Of a DNA stretch of 64,000 nt, positions 32,222-43,906 are shown in pieces. The notes under the pieces are model-generated. The model had not been told where the DNA came from. It was given only the letters and a program-made list of their open reading frames with translations, and made no database searches. Every line of letters starts with the position of its first letter. The stretch's first letter is position 1. This DNA comes from Plasmopara viticola. Lineage: Eukaryota; Oomycota; Peronosporomycetes; Peronosporales; Peronosporaceae. The stretch spans positions 24,648 through 88,647 of the forward strand of contig MBPM02000165.1 of NCBI GenBank assembly GCA_001695595.3, in the 5' to 3' direction. The position numbers were made by a program, and so were the translations under genes.

Positions 32222-32294
32222 GTCCCCGTGGCCCAATGGATAAGGCATCCGCCTACGAAGCGGGAGATTGCGGGTTCGAGTCCCGTCGGAGACT
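32222..32294 (+). tRNA. tRNA-Arg-ACG: tRNA-Arg(ACG), copy 87
   Basis: Flank P1; short-C; unit 371 bp. Confidence 0.88.
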
Positions 32295-32592
32295 GATTTT
32301 CATCCTAACACATAACGTGCTGTCTTATTGCATTTTGCTAACAAGAACGACAAACTCGTGCGCAATTGTATTAGTCCATGGCTATAGCACGTAATCGACG
32401 TAAACGTTGCAAAACCAAAGCGAGACTTCAGCCTCGTCGGTTGACTTTTAAAAGAGCCATTGTGAGGATACACGATTAAAGCTGCAAGGTCGTTTAAGAC
32501 TATTGTAGGGTTGTTTTATGCTTCCAAAGTCCTCTTTTTTGTACTGATAATCTGGTTAAGGTAGTGACTTGAAAAAGACGTGGTCTTAAAAC

Positions 32593-32665
32593 GTCCCCGT
32601 GGCCCAATGGATAAGGCATCCGCCTACGAAGCGGGAGATTGCGGGTTCGAGTCCCGTCGGAGACT
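32593..32665 (+). tRNA. tRNA-Arg-ACG: tRNA-Arg(ACG), copy 88
   Basis: Flank GACGTGGTCTTAAAAC; unit 374 bp. Confidence 0.88.
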
Positions 32666-32966
32666 GATTTTCATCCTAACACATAACGTGCTGTCTTATT
32701 GCATTTTGCTAACAAGAACGACAAACTCGTGCGCAATTGTATTAGTCCCATGGCTATAGCACGTAATCGACGTAAACGTTGCAAAACCAAAGCGAGACTT
32801 CAGCCTCGTCGGTTGACTTTTAAAAGAGCCATTGTGAGGATACACGATTAAAGCTGCAAGGTCGTTTAAGACTATTGTAGGGTTGTTTTATGCTTCCAAA
32901 GTCCTTTTTTTGTACTGATAATCTGGTTAAGGTAGTGACTTGAAAAAGAGACGTGGTCTTTAAGAC

Positions 32967-33039
32967 GTCCCCGTGGCCCAATGGATAAGGCATCCGCCTA
33001 CGAAGCGGGAGATTGCGGGTTCGAGTCCCGTCGGAGACT
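32967..33039 (+). tRNA. tRNA-Arg-ACG: tRNA-Arg(ACG), copy 89
   Basis: Flank GAGACGTGGTCTTTAAGAC; unit 375 bp. Confidence 0.88.
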
Positions 33040-33341
33040 GATTTTCATCCTAACACATAACGTGCTGTCTTATTGCATTTTGCTAACAAGAACGACAAAC
33101 TCGTGCGCAATTGTATTAGTCCCATGGCTATAGCACGTAATCGACGTAAACGTTGCAAAACCAAAGCGAGACTTCAGCCTCGTCGGTTGACTTTTAAAAG
33201 AGCCATTGTGAGGATACACGATTAAAGCTGCAAGGTCGTTTAAGACTATTGTAGGGTTGTTTTATGCTTCCAAAGTCCTCTTTTCTTGTACTGATAATCT
33301 GGTTAAGGTAGTGACTTGAAAAAGAGACGTGGTCTTTAAAC

Positions 33342-33414
33342 GTCCCCGTGGCCCAATGGATAAGGCATCCGCCTACGAAGCGGGAGATTGCGGGTTCGAG
33401 TCCCGTCGGAGACT
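33342..33414 (+). tRNA. tRNA-Arg-ACG: tRNA-Arg(ACG), copy 90
   Basis: Flank GAGACGTGGTCTTTAAAC; unit 375 bp. Confidence 0.88.
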
Positions 33415-33716
33415 GATTTTCATCCTAACACATAACGTGCTGTCTTATTGCATTTTGCTAACAAGAACGACAAACTCGTGCGCAATTGTATTAGTCCCAT
33501 GGCTATAGCACGTAATCGACGTAAACGTTGCAAAACCAAAGCGAGACTTCAGCCTCGTCGGTTGACTTTTAAAAGAGCCATTGTGAGGATACACGATTAA
33601 AGCTGCAAGGTCGTTTAAGACTATTGTAGGGTTGTTTTATGCTTCCAAAGTCCTTTTTCTTGTACTGATAATCTGGTTAAGGTAGTGACTTGAAAAAGGA
33701 GACGTGGTCTTTAAAC

Positions 33717-33789
33717 GTCCCCGTGGCCCAATGGATAAGGCATCCGCCTACGAAGCGGGAGATTGCGGGTTCGAGTCCCGTCGGAGACT
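33717..33789 (+). tRNA. tRNA-Arg-ACG: tRNA-Arg(ACG), copy 91
   Basis: Flank P2; unit 373 bp. Confidence 0.88.
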
Positions 33790-34089
33790 GATTTTCATCC
33801 TAACACATAACGTGCTGTCTTATTGCATTTTGCTAACAAGAACGACAAACTCGTGCGCAATTGTATTAGTCCCATGGCTATAGCACGTAATCGACGTAAA
33901 CGTTGCAAAACCAAAGCGAGACTTCAGCCTCGTCGGTTGACTTTTAAAAGAGCCATTGTGAGGATACACGATTAAAGCTGCAAGGTCGTTTAAGACTATT
34001 GTAGGGTTGTTTTATGCTTCCAAAGTCCTTTTTTGTACTGATAATCTAATTAAGGTAGTGACTTGAAAAAGGAGACGTGGTCTTTAAAC

Positions 34090-34162
34090 GTCCCCGTGGC
34101 CCAATGGATAAGGCATCCGCCTACGAAGCGGGAGATTGCGGGTTCGAGTCCCGTCGGAGACT
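34090..34162 (+). tRNA. tRNA-Arg-ACG: tRNA-Arg(ACG), copy 92
   Basis: Flank P2; spacer has AGCTAGAAGG near 34350, shared with copy 103; unit 376 bp. Confidence 0.88.
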
Positions 34163-34465
34163 GATTTTCATCCTAACACATAACGTGCTGTCTTATTGCA
34201 TTTTGCTAACAAGAACGACAAACTCGTGCGCAATTGTATTAGTCCCATGGCTATAGCACGTAATCGACGTAAACGTTGCAAAACCAAAGCGAGACTTCAG
34301 CCTCGTCGGTTGACTTTTAAAAGAGCCATTGTGAGGATACACGATTAAAGCTAGAAGGTCGTTTAAGACTATTGTAGGGTTGTTTTATGCTTTCGAACTC
34401 CTCTTTTCTTGTACTGATAATCTGGTTAAGGTAGTGACTTGAAAAAGAAAACGCGGTCTCTAAAT

Positions 34466-34538
34466 GTCCCCGTGGCCCAATGGATAAGGCATCCGCCTAC
34501 GAAGCGGGAGATTGCGGGTTCGAGTCCCGTCGGAGACT
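34466..34538 (+). tRNA. tRNA-Arg-ACG: tRNA-Arg(ACG), copy 93
   Basis: Flank GAAAACGCGGTCTCTAAAT after a CGAACTCC spacer; unit 377 bp. Confidence 0.88.
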
Positions 34539-34842
34539 GATTTTCATCCTAACACATAACGTGCTGTCTTATTGCATTTTGCTAACAAGAACGACAAACT
34601 CGTGCGCAATTGTATTAGTCCCATGGCTATAGCACGTAATCGACGTAAACGTTGCAAAACCAAAGCGAGACTTCAGCCTCGTCGGTTGACTTTTAAAAGA
34701 GCCATTGTGAGGATACACGATTAAAGCTGCAAGGTCGTTTAAGACTATTGTAGGGTTGTTTTATGCTTCCAAAGTCCTTTTTAGTTGTACTGATAATCTA
34801 ATTAAGGTAGTGACTTGAAAAAGGAGACGTGGTCTTTAAAAC

Positions 34843-34915
34843 GTCCCCGTGGCCCAATGGATAAGGCATCCGCCTACGAAGCGGGAGATTGCGGGTTCGA
34901 GTCCCGTCGGAGACT
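34843..34915 (+). tRNA. tRNA-Arg-ACG: tRNA-Arg(ACG), copy 94
   Basis: Flank P1; unit 376 bp. Confidence 0.88.
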
Positions 34916-35218
34916 GATTTTCATCCTAACACATAACGTGCTGTCTTATTGCATTTTGCTAACAAGAACGACAAACTCGTGCGCAATTGTATTAGTCCCA
35001 TGGCTATAGCACGTAATCGACGTAAACGTTGCAAAACCAAAGCGAGACTTCAGCCTCGTCGGTTGACTTTTAAAAGAGCCATTGTGAGGATACACGATTA
35101 AAGCTGCAAGGTCGTTTAAGACTATTGTAGGGTTGTTTTATGCTTCCAAAGTCCTCTTTTCTTGTACTGATAATCTGGTTAAGGTAGTGACTTGAAAAAG
35201 GAGACGTGGTCTTTAAAC

Positions 35219-35291
35219 GTCCCCGTGGCCCAATGGATAAGGCATCCGCCTACGAAGCGGGAGATTGCGGGTTCGAGTCCCGTCGGAGACT
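35219..35291 (+). tRNA. tRNA-Arg-ACG: tRNA-Arg(ACG), copy 95
   Basis: Flank P2; short-C; unit 373 bp. Confidence 0.88.
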
Positions 35292-35591
35292 GATTTTCAT
35301 CCTAACACATAACGTGCTGTCTTATTGCATTTTGCTAACAAGAACGACAAACTCGTGCGCAATTGTATTAGTCCATGGCTATAGCACGTAATCGACGTAA
35401 ACGTTGCAAAACCAAAGCGAGACTTCAGCCTCGTCGGTTGACTTTTAAAAGAGCCATTGTGAGGATACACGATTAAAGCTGCAAGGTCGTTTAAGACTAT
35501 TGTAGGGTTGTTTTATGCTTCCAAAGTCCTCTTTTTGTACTGATAATCTGGTTAAGGTAGTGACTTGAAAAGGAGACGTGGTCTTTAAAAC

Positions 35592-35664
35592 GTCCCCGTG
35601 GCCCAATGGATAAGGCATCCGCCTACGAAGCGGGAGATTGCGGGTTCGAGTCCCGTCGGAGACT
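35592..35664 (+). tRNA. tRNA-Arg-ACG: tRNA-Arg(ACG), copy 96
   Basis: Flank P1 with one A fewer in the preceding A run; unit 374 bp. Confidence 0.88.
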
Positions 35665-35965
35665 GATTTTCATCCTAACACATAACGTGCTGTCTTATTG
35701 CATTTTGCTAACAAGAACGACAAACTCGTGCGCAATTGTATTAGTCCCATGGCTATAGCACGTAATCGACGTAAACGTTGCAAAACCAAAGCGAGACTTC
35801 AGCCTCGTCGGTTGACTTTTAAAAGAGCCATTGTGAGGATACACGATTAAAGCTGCAAGGTCGTTTAAGACTATTGTAGGGTTGTTTTATGCTTTCGAAC
35901 TCCTCTTTCTTGTACTGATAATCTGGTTAAGGTAGTGACTTGAAAAAGGAGACGTGGTCTTAAAC

Positions 35966-36038
35966 GTCCCCGTGGCCCAATGGATAAGGCATCCGCCTAC
36001 GAAGCGGGAGATTGCGGGTTCGAGTCCCGTCGGAGACT
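35966..36038 (+). tRNA. tRNA-Arg-ACG: tRNA-Arg(ACG), copy 97
   Basis: Flank P4 after a CGAACTCC spacer; unit 375 bp. Confidence 0.88.
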
Positions 36039-36340
36039 GATTTTCATCCTAACACATAACGTGCTGTCTTATTGCATTTTGCTAACAAGAACGACAAACT
36101 CGTGCGCAATTGTATTAGTCCCATGGCTATAGCACGTAATCGACGTAAACGTTGCAAAACCAAAGCGAGACTTCAGCCTCGTCGGTTGACTTTTAAAAGA
36201 GCCATTGTGAGGATACACGATTAAAGCTGCAAGGTCGTTTAAGACTATTGTAGGGTTGTTTTATGCTTCCAAAGTCCTTTTTTTGTACTGATAATCTGGT
36301 TAAGGTAGTGACTTGAAAAAGGAGACGTGGTCTTTAAAAC

Positions 36341-36413
36341 GTCCCCGTGGCCCAATGGATAAGGCATCCGCCTACGAAGCGGGAGATTGCGGGTTCGAGT
36401 CCCGTCGGAGACT
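36341..36413 (+). tRNA. tRNA-Arg-ACG: tRNA-Arg(ACG), copy 98
   Basis: Flank P1; short-C; unit 372 bp. Confidence 0.88.
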
Positions 36414-36712
36414 GATTTTCATCCTAACACATAACGTGCTGTCTTATTGCATTTTGCTAACAAGAACGACAAACTCGTGCGCAATTGTATTAGTCCATGG
36501 CTATAGCACGTAATCGACGTAAACGTTGCAAAACCAAAGCGAGACTTCAGCCTCGTCGGTTGACTTTTAAAAGAGCCATTGTGAGGATACACGATTAAAG
36601 CTGCAAGGTCGTTTAAGACTATTGTAGGGTTGTTTTATGCTTCCAAAGTCCTCTTTTGTACTGATAATCTGGTTAAGGTAGTGACTTGAAAAAGGAGACG
36701 TGGTCTTTAAAC

Positions 36713-36785
36713 GTCCCCGTGGCCCAATGGATAAGGCATCCGCCTACGAAGCGGGAGATTGCGGGTTCGAGTCCCGTCGGAGACT
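36713..36785 (+). tRNA. tRNA-Arg-ACG: tRNA-Arg(ACG), copy 99
   Basis: Flank P2; unit 377 bp. Confidence 0.88.
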
Positions 36786-37089
36786 GATTTTCATCCTAAC
36801 ACATAACGTGCTGTCTTATTGCATTTTGCTAACAAGAACGACAAACTCGTGCGCAATTGTATTAGTCCCATGGCTATAGCACGTAATCGACGTAAACGTT
36901 GCAAAACCAAAGCGAGACTTCAGCCTCGTCGGTTGACTTTTAAAAGAGCCATTGTGAGGATACACGATTAAAGCTGCAAGGTCGTTTAAGACTATTGTAG
37001 GGTTGTTTTATGCTTCCAAAGTCCTCTTTTCTTGTACTGATAATCTGGTTAAGGTAGTGACTTGAAAAAGGAGACGTGGTCTTTAAAAC

Positions 37090-37162
37090 GTCCCCGTGGC
37101 CCAATGGATAAGGCATCCGCCTACGAAGCGGGAGATTGCGGGTTCGAGTCCCGTCGGAGACT
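37090..37162 (+). tRNA. tRNA-Arg-ACG: tRNA-Arg(ACG), copy 100
   Basis: Flank P1; unit 376 bp. Confidence 0.88.
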
Positions 37163-37465
37163 GATTTTCATCCTAACACATAACGTGCTGTCTTATTGCA
37201 TTTTGCTAACAAGAACGACAAACTCGTGCGCAATTGTATTAGTCCCATGGCTATAGCACGTAATCGACGTAAACGTTGCAAAACCAAAGCGAGACTTCAG
37301 CCTCGTCGGTTGACTTTTAAAAGAGCCATTGTGAGGATACACGATTAAAGCTGCAAGGTCGTTTAAGACTATTGTAGGGTTGTTTTATGCTTCCAAAGTC
37401 CTCTTTTCTTGTACTGATAATCTGGTTAAGGTAGTGACTTGAAAAAGGAGACGTGGTCTTTAAAC

Positions 37466-37538
37466 GTCCCCGTGGCCCAATGGATAAGGCATCCGCCTAC
37501 GAAGCGGGAGATTGCGGGTTCGAGTCCCGTCGGAGACT
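37466..37538 (+). tRNA. tRNA-Arg-ACG: tRNA-Arg(ACG), copy 101
   Basis: Flank P2; short-C; unit 374 bp. Confidence 0.88.
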
Positions 37539-37839
37539 GATTTTCATCCTAACACATAACGTGCTGTCTTATTGCATTTTGCTAACAAGAACGACAAACT
37601 CGTGCGCAATTGTATTAGTCCATGGCTATAGCACGTAATCGACGTAAACGTTGCAAAACCAAAGCGAGACTTCAGCCTCGTCGGTTGACTTTTAAAAGAG
37701 CCATTGTGAGGATACACGATTAAAGCTGCAAGGTCGTTTAAGACTATTGTAGGGTTGTTTTATGCTTCCAAAGTCCTCTTTTTGTACTGATAATCTAATT
37801 AAGGTAGTGACTTGAAAAAGGAGACGTGGTCTTTAAAAC

Positions 37840-37912
37840 GTCCCCGTGGCCCAATGGATAAGGCATCCGCCTACGAAGCGGGAGATTGCGGGTTCGAGTC
37901 CCGTCGGAGACT
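37840..37912 (+). tRNA. tRNA-Arg-ACG: tRNA-Arg(ACG), copy 102
   Basis: Flank P1; spacer has AACTGGTGCGC near 37972; unit 377 bp. Confidence 0.88.
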
Positions 37913-38216
37913 GATTTTCATCCTAACACATAACGTGCTGTCTTATTGCATTTTGCTAACAAGAACGACAAACTGGTGCGCAATTGTATTAGTCCCATGG
38001 CTATAGCACGTAATCGACGTAAACGTTGCAAAACCAAAGCGAGACTTCAGCCTCGTCGGTTGACTTTTAAAAGAGCCATTGTGAGGATACACGATTAAAG
38101 CTGCAAGGTCGTTTAAGACTATTGTAGGGTTGTTTTATGCTTTCGAACTCCTCTTTTCTTGTACTGATAATCTGGTTAAGGTAGTGACTTGAAAAAGGAG
38201 ACGTGGTCTTTAAAAC

Positions 38217-38289
38217 GTCCCCGTGGCCCAATGGATAAGGCATCCGCCTACGAAGCGGGAGATTGCGGGTTCGAGTCCCGTCGGAGACT
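38217..38289 (+). tRNA. tRNA-Arg-ACG: tRNA-Arg(ACG), copy 103
   Basis: Flank P1 after a CGAACTCC spacer. Its own spacer is unusually diverged: GCAAGACC and GCGGAACTT near 38406-38424, AGCTAGAAGG near 38476, CTGGTAATCTGGTTGAGG near 38540; unit 376 bp. Confidence 0.88.
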
Positions 38290-38592
38290 GATTTTCATCC
38301 TAACACATAACGTGCTGTCTTATTGCATTTTGCTAACAAGAACGACAAACTCGTGCGCAATTGTATTAGTCCCATGGCTATAGCACGTAATCGACGTAAA
38401 CGTTGCAAGACCAAAGCGGAACTTCAGCCTCGTCGGTTGACTTTTAAAAGAGCCATTGTGAGGATACACGATTAAAGCTAGAAGGTCGTTTAAGACTATT
38501 GTAGGGTTGTTTTATGCTTTCGAACTCCTCTTTACTTGTACTGGTAATCTGGTTGAGGTAGTGACTTGAAAAAGGAGACGTGGTCTTTAAAC

Positions 38593-38665
38593 GTCCCCGT
38601 GGCCCAATGGATAAGGCATCCGCCTACGAAGCGGGAGATTGCGGGTTCGAGTCCCGTCGGAGACT
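38593..38665 (+). tRNA. tRNA-Arg-ACG: tRNA-Arg(ACG), copy 104
   Basis: Flank P2; spacer has GCGAGAGTTC near 38791, ATTATGAGG near 38831 and ACATGATTTAAG near 38843 (micro-ORF stop lost); unit 374 bp. Confidence 0.88.
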
Positions 38666-38966
38666 GATTTTCATCCTAACACATAACGTGCTGTCTTATT
38701 GCATTTTGCTAACAAGAACGACAAACTCGTGCGCAATTGTATTAGTCCCATGGCTATAGCACGTAATCGACGTAAACGTTGCAAAACCAAAGCGAGAGTT
38801 CAGCCTCGTCGGTTGACTTTTAAAAGAGCCATTATGAGGATACATGATTTAAGCTGCAAGGTCGTTTAAGACTATTGTAGGGTTGTTTTATGCTTCCAAA
38901 GTCCTTTTTTTGTACTGATAATCTGGTTAAGGTAGTGACTTGAAAAAGGAGACGTGGTCTTTAAAC

Positions 38967-39039
38967 GTCCCCGTGGCCCAATGGATAAGGCATCCGCCTA
39001 CGAAGCGGGAGATTGCGGGTTCGAGTCCCGTCGGAGACT
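38967..39039 (+). tRNA. tRNA-Arg-ACG: tRNA-Arg(ACG), copy 105
   Basis: Flank P2; spacer has AACTGGTGCGC near 39099; unit 377 bp. Confidence 0.88.
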
Positions 39040-39343
39040 GATTTTCATCCTAACACATAACGTGCTGTCTTATTGCATTTTGCTAACAAGAACGACAAAC
39101 TGGTGCGCAATTGTATTAGTCCCATGGCTATAGCACGTAATCGACGTAAACGTTGCAAAACCAAAGCGAGACTTCAGCCTCGTCGGTTGACTTTTAAAAG
39201 AGCCATTGTGAGGATACACGATTAAAGCTGCAAGGTCGTTTAAGACTATTGTAGGGTTGTTTTATGCTTCCAAAGTCCTCTTTAGTTGTACTGATAATCT
39301 GGTTAAGGTAGTGACTTGAAAAAGGAGACGTGGTCTTTAAAAC

Positions 39344-39416
39344 GTCCCCGTGGCCCAATGGATAAGGCATCCGCCTACGAAGCGGGAGATTGCGGGTTCG
39401 AGTCCCGTCGGAGACT
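39344..39416 (+). tRNA. tRNA-Arg-ACG: tRNA-Arg(ACG), copy 106
   Basis: Flank P1; unit 377 bp. Confidence 0.88.
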
Positions 39417-39720
39417 GATTTTCATCCTAACACATAACGTGCTGTCTTATTGCATTTTGCTAACAAGAACGACAAACTCGTGCGCAATTGTATTAGTCCC
39501 ATGGCTATAGCACGTAATCGACGTAAACGTTGCAAAACCAAAGCGAGACTTCAGCCTCGTCGGTTGACTTTTAAAAGAGCCATTGTGAGGATACACGATT
39601 AAAGCTGCAAGGTCGTTTAAGACTATTGTAGGGTTGTTTTATGCTTCCAAAGTCCTCTTTTAGTTGTACTGATAATCTGGTTAAGGTAGTGACTTGAAAA
39701 AGGAGACGTGGTCTTTAAAC

Positions 39721-39793
39721 GTCCCCGTGGCCCAATGGATAAGGCATCCGCCTACGAAGCGGGAGATTGCGGGTTCGAGTCCCGTCGGAGACT
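39721..39793 (+). tRNA. tRNA-Arg-ACG: tRNA-Arg(ACG), copy 107
   Basis: Flank P2; unit 372 bp, ending in a shortened AATCTTTAAGG near 40047. Confidence 0.88.
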
Positions 39794-40092
39794 GATTTTC
39801 ATCCTAACACATAACGTGCTGTCTTATTGCATTTTGCTAACAAGAACGACAAACTCGTGCGCAATTGTATTAGTCCCATGGCTATAGCACGTAATCGACG
39901 TAAACGTTGCAAAACCAAAGCGAGACTTCAGCCTCGTCGGTTGACTTTTAAAAGAGCCATTGTGAGGATACACGATTAAAGCTGCAAGGTCGTTTAAGAC
40001 TATTGTAGGGTTGTTTTATGCTTCCAAAGTCCTCTTTTGTACTGATAATCTTTAAGGTCGTGACTTGAAAAAGGAGACGTGGTCTTTAAAAC

Positions 40093-40165
40093 GTCCCCGT
40101 GGCCCAATGGATAAGGCATCCGCCTACGAAGCGGGAGATTGCGGGTTCGAGTCCCGTCGGAGACT
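40093..40165 (+). tRNA. tRNA-Arg-ACG: tRNA-Arg(ACG), copy 108
   Basis: Flank P1; unit 374 bp. Confidence 0.88.
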
Positions 40166-40466
40166 GATTTTCATCCTAACACATAACGTGCTGTCTTATT
40201 GCATTTTGCTAACAAGAACGACAAACTCGTGCGCAATTGTATTAGTCCCATGGCTATAGCACGTAATCGACGTAAACGTTGCAAAACCAAAGCGAGACTT
40301 CAGCCTCGTCGGTTGACTTTTAAAAGAGCCATTGTGAGGATACACGATTAAAGCTGCAAGGTCGTTTAAGACTATTGTAGGGTTGTTTTATGCTTCCAAA
40401 GTCCTCTTTTTGTACTGATAATCTGGTTAAGGTAGTGACTTGAAAAAGGAGACGTGGTCTTTAAAC

Positions 40467-40539
40467 GTCCCCGTGGCCCAATGGATAAGGCATCCGCCTA
40501 CGAAGCGGGAGATTGCGGGTTCGAGTCCCGTCGGAGACT
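40467..40539 (+). tRNA. tRNA-Arg-ACG: tRNA-Arg(ACG), copy 109
   Basis: Flank P2; short-C, first of nine in a row; unit 371 bp, with AATCTAAGG near 40795. Confidence 0.88.
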
Positions 40540-40837
40540 GATTTTCATCCTAACACATAACGTGCTGTCTTATTGCATTTTGCTAACAAGAACGACAAAC
40601 TCGTGCGCAATTGTATTAGTCCATGGCTATAGCACGTAATCGACGTAAACGTTGCAAAACCAAAGCGAGACTTCAGCCTCGTCGGTTGACTTTTAAAAGA
40701 GCCATTGTGAGGATACACGATTAAAGCTGCAAGGTCGTTTAAGACTATTGTAGGGTTGTTTTATGCTTTCGAACTCCTCTTTACTTGTACTGATAATCTA
40801 AGGTAGTGACTTGAAAAAGGAGACGTGGTCTTTAAAC

Positions 40838-40910
40838 GTCCCCGTGGCCCAATGGATAAGGCATCCGCCTACGAAGCGGGAGATTGCGGGTTCGAGTCCC
40901 GTCGGAGACT
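40838..40910 (+). tRNA. tRNA-Arg-ACG: tRNA-Arg(ACG), copy 110
   Basis: Flank P2; short-C; micro-ORF stop lost near 41092; unit 375 bp. Confidence 0.88.
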
Positions 40911-41212
40911 GATTTTCATCCTAACACATAACGTGCTGTCTTATTGCATTTTGCTAACAAGAACGACAAACTCGTGCGCAATTGTATTAGTCCATGGCTA
41001 TAGCACGTAATCGACGTAAACGTTGCAAAACCAAAGCGAGACTTCAGCCTCGTCGGTTGACTTTTAAAAGAGCCATTGTGAGGATACACGATTTAAGCTG
41101 CAAGGTCGTTTAAGACTATTGTAGGGTTGTTTTATGCTTCCAAAGTCCTCTTTAGTTGTACTGATAATCTAATTAAGGTAGTGACTTGAAAAAGGAGACG
41201 TGGTCTTTAAAC

Positions 41213-41285
41213 GTCCCCGTGGCCCAATGGATAAGGCATCCGCCTACGAAGCGGGAGATTGCGGGTTCGAGTCCCGTCGGAGACT
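41213..41285 (+). tRNA. tRNA-Arg-ACG: tRNA-Arg(ACG), copy 111
   Basis: Flank P2; short-C; unit 376 bp. Confidence 0.88.
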
Positions 41286-41588
41286 GATTTTCATCCTAAC
41301 ACATAACGTGCTGTCTTATTGCATTTTGCTAACAAGAACGACAAACTCGTGCGCAATTGTATTAGTCCATGGCTATAGCACGTAATCGACGTAAACGTTG
41401 CAAAACCAAAGCGAGACTTCAGCCTCGTCGGTTGACTTTTAAAAGAGCCATTGTGAGGATACACGATTAAAGCTGCAAGGTCGTTTAAGACTATTGTAGG
41501 GTTGTTTTATGCTTCCAAAGTCCTTTTTACTTGTACTGATAATCTGGTTAAGGTAGTGACTTGAAAAAGGAGACGTGGTCTTTAAAAC

Positions 41589-41661
41589 GTCCCCGTGGCC
41601 CAATGGATAAGGCATCCGCCTACGAAGCGGGAGATTGCGGGTTCGAGTCCCGTCGGAGACT
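41589..41661 (+). tRNA. tRNA-Arg-ACG: tRNA-Arg(ACG), copy 112
   Basis: Flank P1; short-C; unit 376 bp. Confidence 0.88.
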
Positions 41662-41964
41662 GATTTTCATCCTAACACATAACGTGCTGTCTTATTGCAT
41701 TTTGCTAACAAGAACGACAAACTCGTGCGCAATTGTATTAGTCCATGGCTATAGCACGTAATCGACGTAAACGTTGCAAAACCAAAGCGAGACTTCAGCC
41801 TCGTCGGTTGACTTTTAAAAGAGCCATTGTGAGGATACACGATTAAAGCTGCAAGGTCGTTTAAGACTATTGTAGGGTTGTTTTATGCTTCCAAAGTCCT
41901 TTTTAGTTGTACTGATAATCTGGTTAAGGTAGTGACTTGAAAAAGGAGACGTGGTCTTTAAAAC

Positions 41965-42037
41965 GTCCCCGTGGCCCAATGGATAAGGCATCCGCCTACG
42001 AAGCGGGAGATTGCGGGTTCGAGTCCCGTCGGAGACT
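41965..42037 (+). tRNA. tRNA-Arg-ACG: tRNA-Arg(ACG), copy 113
   Basis: Flank P1; short-C; 7-base spacer deletion near 42222 just after the micro-ORF stop; unit 369 bp. Confidence 0.88.
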
Positions 42038-42333
42038 GATTTTCATCCTAACACATAACGTGCTGTCTTATTGCATTTTGCTAACAAGAACGACAAACTC
42101 GTGCGCAATTGTATTAGTCCATGGCTATAGCACGTAATCGACGTAAACGTTGCAAAACCAAAGCGAGACTTCAGCCTCGTCGGTTGACTTTTAAAAGAGC
42201 CATTGTGAGGATACACGATTAAAGGTCGTTTAAGACTATTGTAGGGTTGTTTTATGCTTCCAAAGTCCTCTTTAGTTGTACTGATAATCTAATTAAGGTC
42301 GTGACTTGAAAAAGGAGACGTGGTCTTTAAAAC

Positions 42334-42406
42334 GTCCCCGTGGCCCAATGGATAAGGCATCCGCCTACGAAGCGGGAGATTGCGGGTTCGAGTCCCGTCG
42401 GAGACT
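42334..42406 (+). tRNA. tRNA-Arg-ACG: tRNA-Arg(ACG), copy 114
   Basis: Flank P1; short-C; unit 374 bp. Confidence 0.88.
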
Positions 42407-42707
42407 GATTTTCATCCTAACACATAACGTGCTGTCTTATTGCATTTTGCTAACAAGAACGACAAACTCGTGCGCAATTGTATTAGTCCATGGCTATAGC
42501 ACGTAATCGACGTAAACGTTGCAAAACCAAAGCGAGACTTCAGCCTCGTCGGTTGACTTTTAAAAGAGCCATTGTGAGGATACACGATTAAAGCTGCAAG
42601 GTCGTTTAAGACTATTGTAGGGTTGTTTTATGCTTCCAAAGTCCTTTTAGTTGTACTGATAATCTGGTTAAGGTAGTGACTTGAAAAAGGAGACGTGGTC
42701 TTTAAAC

Positions 42708-42780
42708 GTCCCCGTGGCCCAATGGATAAGGCATCCGCCTACGAAGCGGGAGATTGCGGGTTCGAGTCCCGTCGGAGACT
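42708..42780 (+). tRNA. tRNA-Arg-ACG: tRNA-Arg(ACG), copy 115
   Basis: Flank P2; short-C; unit 376 bp. Confidence 0.88.
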
Positions 42781-43083
42781 GATTTTCATCCTAACACATA
42801 ACGTGCTGTCTTATTGCATTTTGCTAACAAGAACGACAAACTCGTGCGCAATTGTATTAGTCCATGGCTATAGCACGTAATCGACGTAAACGTTGCAAAA
42901 CCAAAGCGAGACTTCAGCCTCGTCGGTTGACTTTTAAAAGAGCCATTGTGAGGATACACGATTAAAGCTGCAAGGTCGTTTAAGACTATTGTAGGGTTGT
43001 TTTATGCTTCCAAAGTCCTCTTTAGTTGTACTGATAATCTGGTTAAGGTAGTGACTTGAAAAAGGAGACGTGGTCTTTAAAAC

Positions 43084-43156
43084 GTCCCCGTGGCCCAATG
43101 GATAAGGCATCCGCCTACGAAGCGGGAGATTGCGGGTTCGAGTCCCGTCGGAGACT
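43084..43156 (+). tRNA. tRNA-Arg-ACG: tRNA-Arg(ACG), copy 116
   Basis: Flank P1; short-C; unit 375 bp. Confidence 0.88.
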
Positions 43157-43458
43157 GATTTTCATCCTAACACATAACGTGCTGTCTTATTGCATTTTGC
43201 TAACAAGAACGACAAACTCGTGCGCAATTGTATTAGTCCATGGCTATAGCACGTAATCGACGTAAACGTTGCAAAACCAAAGCGAGACTTCAGCCTCGTC
43301 GGTTGACTTTTAAAAGAGCCATTGTGAGGATACACGATTAAAGCTGCAAGGTCGTTTAAGACTATTGTAGGGTTGTTTTATGCTTCCAAAGTCCTTTTTA
43401 GTTGTACTGATAATCTGGTTAAGGTAGTGACTTGAAAAAGAAAACGCGGTCTCTAAAT

Positions 43459-43531
43459 GTCCCCGTGGCCCAATGGATAAGGCATCCGCCTACGAAGCGG
43501 GAGATTGCGGGTTCGAGTCCCGTCGGAGACT
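43459..43531 (+). tRNA. tRNA-Arg-ACG: tRNA-Arg(ACG), copy 117
   Basis: Flank GAAAACGCGGTCTCTAAAT; short-C, last of the nine; unit 375 bp. Confidence 0.88.
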
Positions 43532-43833
43532 GATTTTCATCCTAACACATAACGTGCTGTCTTATTGCATTTTGCTAACAAGAACGACAAACTCGTGCGC
43601 AATTGTATTAGTCCATGGCTATAGCACGTAATCGACGTAAACGTTGCAAAACCAAAGCGAGACTTCAGCCTCGTCGGTTGACTTTTAAAAGAGCCATTGT
43701 GAGGATACACGATTAAAGCTGCAAGGTCGTTTAAGACTATTGTAGGGTTGTTTTATGCTTCCAAAGTCCTCTTTTCTTGTACTGATAATCTGGTTAAGGT
43801 AGTGACTTGAAAAAGGAAACGCGGTTTTTAAAC

Positions 43834-43906
43834 GTCCCCGTGGCCCAATGGATAAGGCATCCGCCTACGAAGCGGGAGATTGCGGGTTCGAGTCCCGTCG
43901 GAGACT
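43834..43906 (+). tRNA. tRNA-Arg-ACG: tRNA-Arg(ACG), copy 118
   Basis: Flank GGAAACGCGGTTTTTAAAC; unit 377 bp. Confidence 0.88.
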
